64,000 nt of DNA from Rariglobus sp. (GCA_029266495.1 JAQSWS010000003.1:1-64000); one strand, 5' to 3'. Numbered from the stretch's first letter, positions 15,521 to 26,100 are shown. The notes: generated by a model not told the origin, from the sequence alone. Numbers and translations are program-made.

Positions 15521-16459
15521 ATGAGCCAGACTCTCGACAGCAGGCAGATGCTCGCTTTTGCAACGCTCGCCCGTCGTGGAAGCTTCACTCAGACCGCCAA
15601 GGATCTCTTTCTGACGCAGTCCGCGGTGAGCCATACCATCAAGGCGCTGGAGCGGGATGCGGGCGTGGCGCTTTTCGATCGCGTGGGAAAAAAGGTGCAC
15701 CTCACCCAGGCGGGGGAGCAGTTGCTGCCGCATGCCGAGCGCATCCTTCGCGAGATGCAGGATGCACGCAACGCGCTGGAGGAGCTGCAGAATTGGGGAC
15801 ATGGACGTTTGCGCGTCGGTGCGAGCACGACGGCGTGTCACCACATTCTCCCTACAGTGCTGCGCGAATTCAAACAGAGCTTCCCGACGTGTGTGATCAA
15901 AATCGAATCAGGCGATCATCCGCGTCAGCTGGAGCTGCTGCGGAGTAATCAGGTCGACATCGCGCTCACGCTGGAATCCGAGGCGAATGCCGCGGACCTG
16001 GAGTTCCGCCCGTTGTTTGACGATGAGTTGCGATTTCTGGTTTCCCCCATGCATCCGTGGGCGGCGAAGCGGCGGGCGCCTCGCGAGGAGATCGCGGCCG
16101 AGAGTCTGGTGCTCTATAATAAGAGCAGTTACACCTTCCGCCTCGTGGACCAATATTTCCGTGACGAGGGCGTGGTGCTGCAGAACGTGATCGAGCTGGG
16201 CAGCATGGAGGCGATCAAGGAGCTGGTGAAAATCGGCATGGGTGCGGGTGTGCTCGCACCGTGGATCGCGAGGGAGGAGCTGGCCAGGGGCGCTCTGATT
16301 TCGGTGCCGCTGGGCAAACGGAAATTAAAACGCCGCTGGGGCGTATCCTTTCTCAAGGGGCGGAAACTTCCCCTGGCGGAGGAGACATTCGCCGGCTTGT
16401 GCGAGGCGGTGACGCAGGATTTCGGACGCGTGCCCGAATTTAACGCCGAGGAATCCTGA
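15521..16459 (+). CDS. LysR-family transcriptional regulator
   Basis: This 312-aa protein has an N-terminal winged helix (residues 9-66, with GSFTQTAKDLFLTQSAVSHT) and a LysR effector domain (about 95-300). It is transcribed away from the nitrate/cyanate block and is its only local DNA-binding regulator. The relation to known nitrogen regulators (NtcB, CynR, Cbl types) or to CbbR/CmpR is plausible but cannot be decided by eye. Dyads with the LysR T-N11-A pattern lie before its own start and before three or four promoters of the block. Nitrate, nitrite or cyanate is the likely effector by inference. Confidence 0.9.
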   Translation: MSQTLDSRQMLAFATLARRGSFTQTAKDLFLTQSAVSHTIKALERDAGVALFDRVGKKVHLTQAGEQLLPHAERILREMQDARNALEELQNWGHGRLRVGASTTACHHILPTVLREFKQSFPTCVIKIESGDHPRQLELLRSNQVDIALTLESEANAADLEFRPLFDDELRFLVSPMHPWAAKRRAPREEIAAESLVLYNKSSYTFRLVDQYFRDEGVVLQNVIELGSMEAIKELVKIGMGAGVLAPWIAREELARGALISVPLGKRKLKRRWGVSFLKGRKLPLAEETFAGLCEAVTQDFGRVPEFNAEES

Positions 16460-16504
16460 GCGGGCGTTCCCGATTGCCGGAACGTGGCGCCGCTTTCCGT
16501 CTGC

Positions 16505-18778
16505 TCAAGGTTTGCGGCTTTCAGCGAGCGCCCAATTGCCGGACTCGGCGCCCCAGATCGGTTGGATCGCGAGGATGTTGGCCGGGCCGGCGTTGACATA
16601 CAGAATGTTGTCCACTCCGGCCGCAGCCGGATCCACCGGCGCCTTGCCGTTGGCGCCTGCGCCGGGGTTGCCGTAAAGATAGCGCAGCTTGAGGAGACCT
16701 GGCGGCATGCTTGCCAGCGTGATCTTAAACTGGGTGGGGCCGATCAACACCGCCGACTTGATCGGGAGGGTGCTGGCAAAATTGTCGGATGAAACCGAGA
16801 GACCGCTGATGTTTGCCGACGGATTTTTAAGCGTGAGCGCGGTGCCGGCATAAAGCCGGAGCTGGACGATGAGGTCCGTGCCATCACGTTGGAAACCCAC
16901 GATCTCGCCGGCGCGAGGGTCGGCGAATTTCTTTGGATCACGCATCCAGCCGGCGGCGTTGCCCCAGCGGGGGCCCATCAAATCCCATGCGGAGTCGGTG
17001 GGATGCACGCCATCCTTGGTGGTGTGGTCGAGCGAGACGCCGGCAAACGCGCCGGCTTCGGGGTGGTCGCGCGTCCAGCGCCAGCAGGCTTCGCGGACTT
17101 TGTGCGCGCCAAGGGCGGGCGTGGTGTCGGGCGCGTAGGTGATGGGAAACGGCATGATGAGCAGTTGCCACGTGCCCGCGCCGAGATCCGCATCGAGGAC
17201 GTTTTTGAAGAGATCGAAGTCGGAGTGGTAGGCGGAGGCGTTCGCGTTGAGTTTGGCGCTGGCGCAGTTCCCGACCCACGTGATGATGTTCGGTTTGTTG
17301 AGGCCACCGTTGGCGAGCATCGTGACCTTGGCGGCGTTGTAGGAATTCAGGCTGGTGCGGCCGTTCCAGTGGTCGAGCTGGCTGGCGCCGCGCCAGAACA
17401 CGGAAAGGCCCACGCAGCAGCCGGAGGCTTCAGAGAGAGTGTTGGCGATGAGATTTTCGCCTTGTGAACCTCCGCCCATGCCGGAACCGCGCAGGAGATT
17501 CCACGTGCCTTTGACCAGCGAATTGGTGTCGCCGGGAAGCGTCGGCGTGATGGACGTGAGGTATTTGGCGGTGAAGCTGTTGGGCGCGACTTTGTTTACG
17601 CGCGAAGGGCCGTCCACCTGGCCTTGGATGCTGTCGCCCCACACGACGACGACCTCGCCGACCGCCCAGCGACACCACGTGCGCACAGGGCGGTTGCTGT
17701 CGGCTTTGCCTCCGGCGGAGCGGACGCGGCGAACTTCCATGGTTTTCCAATAGCCTTTCGGCACGGACAACGTCGCCTGCACGGCGGCGCCACCACCGGG
17801 AGAGTTTGTCCGCCGGGGCCGCCCGGCGGAGGCGAGGTGATGGTCTTCGTCGATGAAGCGCAGCTCAATGTCGGCGGGCGCAGTGCCGTGATCGAAGCCG
17901 GTAAACCTGACGTCGGCGGAGCCGTTGTGATGGCGGATGACTTGAAACGGTTGAAAGCTGGCAAGGCTGACAACCTGCGTCGGCACGAGGGTGTCGGCGG
18001 AAAGCTGACGGGACGAACGAGCGCCGCGCAACATCGGGGCATTGGCAATGGCTTCGGAAGCGCCGAAGCGCGTGAAGGCGGCGATAGCGTCGGCGGTGGA
18101 TTCGAGCGGAAAATAAACGGCGAGTTCGCGCGTGATGCTCACCACGTCGGCGGGTTTGAAACCGGCGGACAGGCGGCAGAGGTCGGCGTCGGTGATCGCG
18201 GACGTCGCGAAGAAAAAGCCTTCGAGATCGGCGTCGTAAAACGGGCCGGCACCCTGCTTGGAGCCCAGGCACCAGTTGCCGGCCGTGGTGACGCCGAACG
18301 GGCGTGCCTCGCTGGCGACGAGCACGGGGGCGTGGCCGGCCTCGGCGACGAGGTATTCGCTGTAACCGGCGCGGCGGCGGATGATGTGCAGGCGAGGCAT
18401 GAACAGGCCGGGGGGCCGGCCAGGATAACCGGAGGAGAGCGAGCCGGCGATGCCGTTGAATTTCGCGCCGCCGAAGAGATTACCGGCGGCGTCCTGTCCG
18501 CCGACGTAGTAGCGGCCGGCGACGTGATCATAGGACAAGTTCAGCGAACCGCCGTTGTCGGGTGCAGAGTAGCCAATCAACCAACCGCCATTGCCCGCGA
18601 AGTTGTTGTCCCAGATGCCGACAGTCCAGTCGCCGTCGGGCAGAGCCCAGCCGCCATTCGTGCGGTATTGGACCGAGGTGTTGTTGCCGTCGGGCGAGAG
18701 CCGGACCGAGGCGGTGGACAACGTCACCAGCGAAAGAGCGAGAAGAACGGCGGCGAGCGGACGGGCGGTTTGTTTCAT
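16505..18778 (-). CDS. Secreted SGNH-type esterase with N-terminal LamG-like domain
   Basis: This 757-aa protein has a signal peptide ending near residue 24. Residues 30-225 look like a concanavalin/LamG-type beta sandwich (SVQYRTNGGWALPDGDW). The hydrolase core begins at VVVVWGDSIQGQ with the likely nucleophile S383. N504 in ITWVGNC is a candidate block III residue, and DGVHPTD gives D589 and H592 of the SGNH block V. This layout resembles sialate O-acetylesterases and related carbohydrate esterases that remove acetyl groups from glycans. The residues after about 620 form another beta-rich domain. The gene starts 11 bases after the SurA-like gene and is probably cotranscribed with it. The exact substrate is not shown. 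Confidence 0.8.
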   Translation of the reverse strand: MKQTARPLAAVLLALSLVTLSTASVRLSPDGNNTSVQYRTNGGWALPDGDWTVGIWDNNFAGNGGWLIGYSAPDNGGSLNLSYDHVAGRYYVGGQDAAGNLFGGAKFNGIAGSLSSGYPGRPPGLFMPRLHIIRRRAGYSEYLVAEAGHAPVLVASEARPFGVTTAGNWCLGSKQGAGPFYDADLEGFFFATSAITDADLCRLSAGFKPADVVSITRELAVYFPLESTADAIAAFTRFGASEAIANAPMLRGARSSRQLSADTLVPTQVVSLASFQPFQVIRHHNGSADVRFTGFDHGTAPADIELRFIDEDHHLASAGRPRRTNSPGGGAAVQATLSVPKGYWKTMEVRRVRSAGGKADSNRPVRTWCRWAVGEVVVVWGDSIQGQVDGPSRVNKVAPNSFTAKYLTSITPTLPGDTNSLVKGTWNLLRGSGMGGGSQGENLIANTLSEASGCCVGLSVFWRGASQLDHWNGRTSLNSYNAAKVTMLANGGLNKPNIITWVGNCASAKLNANASAYHSDFDLFKNVLDADLGAGTWQLLIMPFPITYAPDTTPALGAHKVREACWRWTRDHPEAGAFAGVSLDHTTKDGVHPTDSAWDLMGPRWGNAAGWMRDPKKFADPRAGEIVGFQRDGTDLIVQLRLYAGTALTLKNPSANISGLSVSSDNFASTLPIKSAVLIGPTQFKITLASMPPGLLKLRYLYGNPGAGANGKAPVDPAAAGVDNILYVNAGPANILAIQPIWGAESGNWALAESRKP

Positions 18779-18789
18779 GCGATGAAAAA

Positions 18790-19536
18790 TCAGGGGGTGG
18801 CCACGTCGTCCGGGCGCGGGCTTAACCGGGCAAGCGCCTCGGGACGGATTTCCGTGACGGCGGAGGCGCAGAGGTCCGCCAGTTTTTTTTGCGCGGCGCG
18901 GAGGCTCAGGACTTCCTTGGCGCGCTGGCGGGCCTCGTCGGCCGGGACCTCCTTGAAGTCTTTTTCATGCGCAGCGAGGAAGCCGTTGATCTCCGCGGCG
19001 GTGATGGCGGGTTCGAGTTCCTTGGCGATCGCGTGCTCGAGTTTATAGGACACGTCGCCGAAGAGGATGAAGTAGTAGATGTCGCGCCGGTATTGGGGCG
19101 GTCCATAGATGACCTCGTTGCGGGCCTTGGCCGCGAGGCGGCGGGCATTTTCCTTTTCGAAGGCGTCGCGGAAAGAGGCGAAGTCGATGGCCTTCATCAG
19201 GCCGCGCGCTTTGGCTTCGGATTGGTAAATTTTGATGCGAACGAGTTCGGCGAGGGTGAGTTCGCGGAGCTTGGCGAGCGGGCCGTCGGGGCCGGAGGCA
19301 GGGCTCCAGTAGCCGGGCCGGTCGTCGAGGTCGCGCGTCTGCTTGAAGTGACTGGTGACGAGCGCGGTCTTCCGGTGCATCACTATGGCGTATTCATCGG
19401 ACGATACAGGTTCACCGTTGACGGTGAGGACGATCGGATCCTCCACGGAGGCCGAGGCGGGAGCGGCGGGCTGGCCGAACAGGGTGACAGCCTGGGCGAA
19501 GAGCAGAGTCAGAAACAGGCGGGGCGAAGATTTCAT
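18790..19536 (-). CDS. SurA/PpiC-like exported protein without a PPIase domain
   Basis: This 248-aa protein has a signal peptide (SPRLFLTLLFAQAVTLFG) and an opening block VEDPIVLTVNGEPVSSDEY that is typical of the N-terminal chaperone domain of SurA-type proteins. The rest is helical and charged, with no parvulin domain, so it would act as a holdase or assembly factor if it is a chaperone at all. It sits between a large secreted beta-helix protein and a secreted esterase, so a role in folding those products is a reasonable inference. It probably forms an operon with the 16505 esterase (11-base gap). Confidence 0.65.
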   Translation of the reverse strand: MKSSPRLFLTLLFAQAVTLFGQPAAPASASVEDPIVLTVNGEPVSSDEYAIVMHRKTALVTSHFKQTRDLDDRPGYWSPASGPDGPLAKLRELTLAELVRIKIYQSEAKARGLMKAIDFASFRDAFEKENARRLAAKARNEVIYGPPQYRRDIYYFILFGDVSYKLEHAIAKELEPAITAAEINGFLAAHEKDFKEVPADEARQRAKEVLSLRAAQKKLADLCASAVTEIRPEALARLSPRPDDVATP

Positions 19537-19550
19537 GGGGTAAAGGAAGC

Positions 19551-19580
19551 AAGACGCCCCCGGGTTAGCAGGGGCATCTT
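19551..19580 (-). terminator. Hairpin terminator after the 19604 beta-helix gene
   Basis: AAGACGCCCC (19551-19560) pairs with GGGGCATCTT (19571-19580), with one G-U pair in RNA. It begins 24 bases past the stop of the minus-strand gene. The following U run is broken, so strength is uncertain. Confidence 0.6.
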
Positions 19581-19603
19581 GATTGGGGTTAGCGGAACGT
19601 GCG

Positions 19604-22600
19604 TTACTGTTTTACGAAGCGCACGGCGTCGGCGATGACGTAACACTGCGACGGGATCGGCAGCGGGCCGGTGTAAGCGTTCGTGATGAGAACGTTGCCG
19701 GTGGTGCCGGCGTTGAACGTGTAGGTGCCGAGTGAATACCACTGGCTGCCGTTGGCCTGCTGGTTGACATTCACGGTCGGGCTGCCGCTGGCATGCGTGA
19801 TTTTGAATGGCACGCTCGGCGAGCGGTTGGTGGCGGCCGGCCACCAGGCGAACACCTCGTAGGTTCCCGCGACCGGCAGGTTCGGAGTGAACCGGACGGT
19901 CTGGGTTCCGCTCTTGGTGTTGCCGTCGTTGAGGGCGTCGGCGCCATGGTAGCCGGCGGTCGTGCCGGACGGGGTCCACGTGCCGACTTTGGTGACGCCG
20001 GTCGTGTCCGAGGCATCCACCACGATATCGACCGGTGTCGCCTGCTGCTGGGTGAAGCGCACGGCGTCGGCGATGGTGTAGCCAGGGCTTGAGGTGGCGC
20101 GGATACGCACATTGCCGGTGGTGCCGGCATTGAACGGAAACACGCCAAGGGAGACCCACTGGCTGCCTTGAGCGGTCTGATCCTTCGGCACGGTCACGGT
20201 GCCGCTGGCGGAGGTGATCTCGTAAGGAACGGTGGTCGCGCGGTTGGTCAGCTGCGTCCAGCGGGCGAAGACCTCATAGGTGCCGGCCGAGGCGATCGTC
20301 GGCGTGTAGAGCACGTTGCTGGTCGCGCTGGTGGGACTGCTGACGTAGTTGGTGCCGTAGAAGCCGGAGACGGAGGTGGACGGCGACCACACGCCCGTGA
20401 GGGTGACGCCGGTCGCGGCGGTGTTGTCCAGGATGATATCAGCGCCGCCGGGGCCCGTGCCGCCAACGGGGCTGATGGCTTGGATAAGATCGAGCGCGAT
20501 CGTGTTGGCGGTGGAGGCGGGATCTTTGGTTGCGACGGTGACGCGCAGGGTGTGCGTGCCCGGCGACAGGTTGGTCCCCTCGAAGAGCGTCCTCTGGAAT
20601 TCATCGAGGATGTCGTGGTAGCAGTTCACCGAGGTGATGGCGCCGCCGTCGATGGAGACATTGATCTTGCCGAAGGCGCCGCCCTTGGTGCCGAGGAGGC
20701 GGACCCCGGTGCCGGTGAAGGTGAAGTCCGCATAGGCGCCGACGGTCGCGGAGACGGATCGGGTCTTGGCGTAGTAAAGGTCGGTGGTGTTGGCGTCGGT
20801 GGTGAAGTGAGTCCACGTGCCGGTGTAGACCTTGCCGGTGCCGGGAGCGGCATCGATGGGGGTGACGATCGGGCCGGCAGCCGGGGCAACAGGGTCGCGT
20901 TGGAAATAGTCGATCACGACGAGGTTGCTGCTGGCTGCGAGATTCTTGGCCATGACCGTGGCGCGCAGCGTATGCGCGACGTTGGCGAGACCGGTGAACT
21001 GGTGAAGCAAGACGCGGTGGCGCGGCACGGGCCAGTAGCAGTCGACGAGCACGGAAGCGCCGCTGTCCATGGTGAGGAAGACCTTGCCCATGTTGGGTCC
21101 CATGGCTCCGTAAACGCCTACGTTGGTGCCAGTGAAGGTGTGCTGGGTGTAAGCGCCCACACCGGAGGTCATCGACTTGGTCGACAGGTAGTAATCGTAG
21201 TCGTTCGTCGGATGGGTCCAGGGTCCCGCGTAAGTCACGGAAGCGCCGGCGGGATTGTCGACGAACGTGACCGCCGCAGGGGCGGCCGCGGTGCCGCCCG
21301 GGAACTCATGCGCGCCGATATCCGCGCGGCTGCCCGTGCCCGAGTAGAGCGTTTCGCCCCAGAAGTCGCGTCCTCCGTTACCGAGTAGATCACCTGGCAA
21401 GCCGAGCGCGGGAATGTTCATGCCGGCGTTGATGAGGGGGGAGTTCGCCTGAAGCTTGAAGACCTGGGTGTTGGCGGGAATGTTTCCGTCCGGCGCAGCT
21501 CCCGTGGGCAAGAGGCCGACGAACTTGGGATCGGCGACGACCTTGTAGGGGTCATTCACGTCGGGAAAATGGCCGTAATAGGCGTTGTTGGAAAACACCG
21601 GCGCGGTCGGGTAGATCGCCGAGGTCACGTGGAAGACGTTATTGTAGTAGTAGGCGCCGGCGTAGTCGCGGAATTTGAAGCCGTCGGGCTTCGTGGAATA
21701 GAAGACGTTGTTGTAAACGTAGGCGTAGCTCAGCGGCGGATAAGGATGCATCGAGAACTGGCACGCGGTGTTGGTCTTGCGGCCGTCGTTGACGCTCAGA
21801 TTGTAGCGGTAATACGCCACTTTCGAGCGGGTCGGATCGGGCATGAGGATCAACACGCCGCCTTCGTTTTCGTGCGTGTAGTTATATTGGAAGATGTGTT
21901 TGCCCCAAGTGCCGAGGTCGGCGTCGAAGGCCTGCGAGTCGCCTTTCGTTCCGTTGTTGATGTTGTTGTTACGCGTGCGGGCGACCTCGTTGAACTGAAA
22001 GGTGATGTCGCGTGTGTGGTAGGCGGACCACATGCCGGCGATGTGGCAGTCATTATCGTAGGTCGACAGGGAGCTGAGGCCAGCGTCGTAAGCGGCGTTA
22101 TACTCGATCAGCGCGCCGGTGGCGCCGTTGACGACAATATGGTCGGCACCGGAACCCTGGAAAATATTCTCGCGGATTTTGAGGTTGGTGGCCCAAAGAT
22201 CTTCACGATCAAGGTAGTTCTTGGGGGCTTTCACGTGCAGGCCGATGCAACGATTGTCTGCGAAGTAGTTCCCTTGGATTAGCAAACTATCCACCTGGGT
22301 CTGGGATCCCAGGTAGTCCATCATCTCGACGTAGATGCCGCCGGTGTTGTCGTAAAGGCGTTGTGGTCGCGTGGTGGTGCCCCATACGTCAGTGATGTCG
22401 TTGTTGAGGATCTGGACATCTTTATACTGATGGACAACGCCGATGGGCGCGCCGGTGCCGCCGAAGGCCACGCGAATACCGATGCGGTTGCCGTCCGCGC
22501 CGGCGATGTTGGTGATGTGGAAATTCTGAAGAGTGAAGTATTGCTTGTTGATGATCTGCACGGCGACCGGCGCGCCATTGCCGTTGATCTTCGGTTTGTC

Positions 22601-23002
22601 TCCGGTGCCATAGGCGTCGAAGGTGACGCGATTGGTCGGACTGCTGCCCGACCCCTGCGTGATGGTGGCGAAGGTGGTGCCGCTCTTCGGGTAGAGCGTG
22701 CCGTTCCAGACACCGCCGCGCCTGAAAAACACATTGTCGCCGGGTTGGAAGATGACGTCGTTGACCTTGACCAAATCTCGCCAAGGCGCGCCGAGGAGGC
22801 CGGAGTTGTTGTTACTCCCGCCTACATCGTCGACGTAGTAGTCGGTGGCGAGGACGGACGTGGCCGGTAGCGCGAGGAGGATGCCGGATAACACCAGCGT
22901 TCTGACCGAGGCCACACGGGATTTAAAAGTCCGGGCATGCGCCGGGACGCGAGTCGACGGGCACGCAGCACCGTCAACGAACACAGCAGGGGTAGGATTC
23001 AT
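19604..23002 (-). CDS. Secreted right-handed beta-helix protein with four C-terminal beta-sandwich modules (copy 1)
   Basis: This 1132-aa protein has an unusually long N-terminal lead, with the hydrophobic signal core at about 36-50 and likely cleavage near ATDYYVDD (53). Residues 54-567 form a parallel beta-helix with many asparagine-rich turns (ILNNDITDV, NEVARTRNNNINN). It closes with the common ADIGAHEF motif. Two related sandwich modules follow (578-703 and 715-843), then two golvesin/xanthan-lyase-C-terminal-like modules (855-986 and 992-1132), each ending in IADAVRF. Beta-helix proteins of this design usually bind or cleave polysaccharide. No lyase active site can be assigned. It is a tandem paralogue of the 23189 gene. 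A LacI-type operator lies about 85 bases upstream. Confidence 0.82.
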   Translation of the reverse strand: MNPTPAVFVDGAACPSTRVPAHARTFKSRVASVRTLVLSGILLALPATSVLATDYYVDDVGGSNNNSGLLGAPWRDLVKVNDVIFQPGDNVFFRRGGVWNGTLYPKSGTTFATITQGSGSSPTNRVTFDAYGTGDKPKINGNGAPVAVQIINKQYFTLQNFHITNIAGADGNRIGIRVAFGGTGAPIGVVHQYKDVQILNNDITDVWGTTTRPQRLYDNTGGIYVEMMDYLGSQTQVDSLLIQGNYFADNRCIGLHVKAPKNYLDREDLWATNLKIRENIFQGSGADHIVVNGATGALIEYNAAYDAGLSSLSTYDNDCHIAGMWSAYHTRDITFQFNEVARTRNNNINNGTKGDSQAFDADLGTWGKHIFQYNYTHENEGGVLILMPDPTRSKVAYYRYNLSVNDGRKTNTACQFSMHPYPPLSYAYVYNNVFYSTKPDGFKFRDYAGAYYYNNVFHVTSAIYPTAPVFSNNAYYGHFPDVNDPYKVVADPKFVGLLPTGAAPDGNIPANTQVFKLQANSPLINAGMNIPALGLPGDLLGNGGRDFWGETLYSGTGSRADIGAHEFPGGTAAAPAAVTFVDNPAGASVTYAGPWTHPTNDYDYYLSTKSMTSGVGAYTQHTFTGTNVGVYGAMGPNMGKVFLTMDSGASVLVDCYWPVPRHRVLLHQFTGLANVAHTLRATVMAKNLAASSNLVVIDYFQRDPVAPAAGPIVTPIDAAPGTGKVYTGTWTHFTTDANTTDLYYAKTRSVSATVGAYADFTFTGTGVRLLGTKGGAFGKINVSIDGGAITSVNCYHDILDEFQRTLFEGTNLSPGTHTLRVTVATKDPASTANTIALDLIQAISPVGGTGPGGADIILDNTAATGVTLTGVWSPSTSVSGFYGTNYVSSPTSATSNVLYTPTIASAGTYEVFARWTQLTNRATTVPYEITSASGTVTVPKDQTAQGSQWVSLGVFPFNAGTTGNVRIRATSSPGYTIADAVRFTQQQATPVDIVVDASDTTGVTKVGTWTPSGTTAGYHGADALNDGNTKSGTQTVRFTPNLPVAGTYEVFAWWPAATNRSPSVPFKITHASGSPTVNVNQQANGSQWYSLGTYTFNAGTTGNVLITNAYTGPLPIPSQCYVIADAVRFVKQ

Positions 23003-23086
23003 AATACGAACATTGGGGATTAATGCCGCGAAAGAACTGACGTCTGACGAGTGACGGCACCGGTGTTTTCACTCAACGACTGCCGT

Positions 23087-23101
23087 GATTAACGGTTCAT
23101 C
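23087..23101. promoter_or_regulatory. LacI-type operator candidate upstream of beta-helix copy 1
   Basis: GATTAAC-G-GTTCATC is a 15-base near-palindrome with one mismatched pair. It matches the perfect palindrome at 27829-27843 beside the LacI gene. Its centre is 92 bases upstream of the ATG at 23002. Confidence 0.6.
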
Positions 23102-23135
23102 ACACCGTTCGCGGGGCTATCGGACGCTAAAAAGC

Positions 23136-23166
23136 AAAACGCCCCCACGTGAGGAGGGGGCGTTTT
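23136..23166 (-). terminator. Strong intrinsic terminator after beta-helix copy 2
   Basis: An 11-base stem (23136-23146 with 23156-23166) of AAAACGCCCCC against GGGGGCGTTTT closes a nine-base loop. It lies 23 bases past the stop at 23189 and ends in U bases in minus-strand RNA. It isolates copy 2 from copy 1. Confidence 0.88.
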
Positions 23167-23188
23167 GGGTCGGATGTTGGGTGATGGG

Positions 23189-26100
23189 TTACTGCCGGAC
23201 GAAGCGCACGGCATCGGCGATGACGTAGCACTGCGACGGAATCGGGAGCGGGCCGGTGTAGGCATTCGTGATCAGAACGTTGCCGGTGGTGCCCGCGTTG
23301 AACGTGTAGGTTCCGAGTGAATACCACTGGCTGCCGTTGGCCCGCTGATCCACGTTGATCGTCTGGTTGCCGCTGGCATGGGTGACCTTGAACGGCACGC
23401 TCGGGGAGCGGTTGGTCGCGGCGGGCCACCAGGCAAACACCTCGTAGGTTCCCGATGTGGGCAGGTTCGGCGTGAACGTCACGGTCTGGGTGCCGCTCTT
23501 GGTATTGCCGTCGTTGAGGGCATTGGTGCCGTGGTAGCCGGCGGTGGTGCTGGAACCGGTCCAGGCGCCGGTCGTCGTGACGCCGGTCGGATCCGAGGCG
23601 TCCACAACGATGTCAACCGGCTGCGCTTGCTGGGTGAAACGCACGGCGTCGGCAATGGTGTAGCCCGGGGACGAGGTGGCGCTAATCAGCACGTTGCCGG
23701 TGGTGCCGGTATTGAACGGAAACACGCCGAGCGAAACCCATTGGCTGCCTTGGGCGGTTTGATCCTTCGGCACGGTCACGGTGCCGCTGGCCGACGTGAT
23801 CTGGTAAGGAACGGTCGTCGCGCGGTTGGCGAGCTGCGTCCAGCGGGCAAAGACCTCATAGTTGCCCGCGGAGGCGATCGTCGGCGTGTAGCGCACGGTG
23901 CTGGTCGCACTGGTGGGACTGCTGACGTAGTTGGTGCCTTGGAAGCCAGGGACGGAGGTGGACGCGGACCAAGCGCCGACGAAGGTGATGCCGGAGGCGT
24001 CTGTGTTGTCCTTGATGATGTCCACCCCGGTGCCGCTGCCGGCGGGAGCGGAGGTCACCTGAATGAGATCGAGTGCGACGGTGTTGGCGGTGGAGGCGGG
24101 ATCTTTCGCGGCCACCGTCACGCGCAGCGTGTGCGTGCCCGGCGAGAGGTTGTTGATCTCGAAGAGGTGCCGCTGGAATTCGGTGATGAGGCCCTGGTAG
24201 CAGTTGACGGAGGTGGTGGCACCGCCGTTGACCGAGACGTTGAGCTTGCCGAACGCGCCTCCCTTGGTGCCGATCAGGCGGACGCCGGTGCCGGTGAACG
24301 TGAAGTCCACATAGGCGCCGACGGTGGCGGACTCGGAACGAGTCTTGCCGTAGTAGGCTTGGTCGGGCGCGGCGTCGGCGGTGAAGTGGGTCCAGGTGCC
24401 GGTGTAGACCACGCCGGTTCCGGGAGCGGCGTCACGCGCGGTGACGACCGGGCTGGCGGCGGGCGCGACGGGGTTGCTCTGGAAGTAGTCGATCACGACA
24501 AGATTGCCGCTGGCAGCGGGATTCTTGGTCATGACCGTGGCGCGAAGCGTGTGCGCGGCATTCAGCAAGGGGGTGAACGTGTGGAGCAGCACACGATTGC
24601 GCGGCACAGGCCAGTAGCAATCGACGAGCGCGGAGGCACCGTTGTCGAGGGTGAGGAGAACCTTGCCCATGTTGGGGCCTTTGGCTCCGTAAACGCTGAT
24701 GTTGGTGCCGGTGAACGTGTGCTGGACGTAGGCGCCCACACCGCCGGTGCTCGACTTGGTGGAGAGGTAGAAGTCCGCGTCGGTTGCCACGTGAGTCCAT
24801 GGCCCGGCGTAGGTCACGGTGGCGCCGGCAGGATTGTCCACAAACGTGACAGGGGCCGGAGCCGCGGCGGAGCCACCGACATATTCGTGTGCGCCGATGT
24901 CCGCGTAACCGCCCGCGTAGAGCGGGTTGCCCCAGAAGTCCCGGCCGCCGTTATCGAGGAGATCTCCCGGGAGGCCGAGCGCGGGGATGGCCATGCCTGC
25001 GTTGATGCAGGGCGAGTTCGCCAGGATCTGGAAGGGCTGGGTGTTGGTCAACGTGTAGCCGTCGTTGTTCGGAGGCAGGACGGGCGTGCCGGCGAACTTG
25101 GGATCGGCGACGACCTTGTAGGGATCGTTCACGTCGGGCGTGTGGCCATAGTAGGCGTTGTGGGAGAAGACCGGGGCGGTCGGGTAGATCGCTGCGGCGA
25201 CGTGGAAGATATTGTTGTAGTAATACGCGCCGGCGTAATCGCGCATTTTGAAGCCTTCGGGCCGGGTGGAGTAGAAGACGTTGTTGTAAACGTAGGCGGC
25301 ATTGACCCCGGGATTGGGGTTCATCGCGAATTGGCAGCCGGTGAAAGTCTTGCGACCGTCGTTGACGCTCAGGTTGTAGCGATAATACGTGAATTTGGAA
25401 CGGGTGTCGTCGGGCATGACGAGGAGGACGCCGCCCTCGTTTTCGTGCGTGTAGTTGTATTGGAATACATGTTTTCCGAGCGTGCCGAGATCGACGTCGA
25501 AGGCCTGCGAGTCGCCCTTGATTCCGTTGAGGATGTTGTTGCGGGTGCGGGCGACCTCGTTGAATTGAAACGTGATGTCACGCGTGTGGTAGCAGGACCA
25601 CATGCCAGCGATCCAGCAGTCGCCGTCGTAGGTGGACAAGGTGCTGATGCCGGCGTCATATCCGGCGTTGCCTTCGATGAGAGCGCCTTTGGCACCGTTC
25701 AAGACGATGTGGTCGGCGCCGGTGCCGTCGAAGATATTGTTACGGATCTTGAGGTTGGTGGCCCAGAGGTCTTCGCGGCCGTTGTAGTTGCTTGCCGCCT
25801 TCATGTGGAGCCCGATGCACCAGTTGTCGCGGAAATAGTTCCCCTCGATGAGGAGTCCGTCCACCTGGACTTGGGCGCCGTTGTAGGCCATCTGCTCGAC
25901 GTAGATGCCGCCGGACTGGTCGTAAATGCCTTGGGCGCGCACGGTGATGCCGCGCACATCGGTGATGTCGTTATTGACGATCTTCACATCCTTGTATTGG
26001 TGCACGACGCCGAGAGGCGTGCCATCGCCACCGAAGGCCACGCGAATACCCATGCGACTCCCGTCGGCGCCCGCCGGGTTGGTGACGTGGAAATTTTGGA

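Noticed and set aside
16465-16484. CGTTCC...GGAACG hairpin after the LysR gene as a terminator
   Set aside because: Six-base stem without a following T run. It may help end the LysR transcript but is not strong enough to list.
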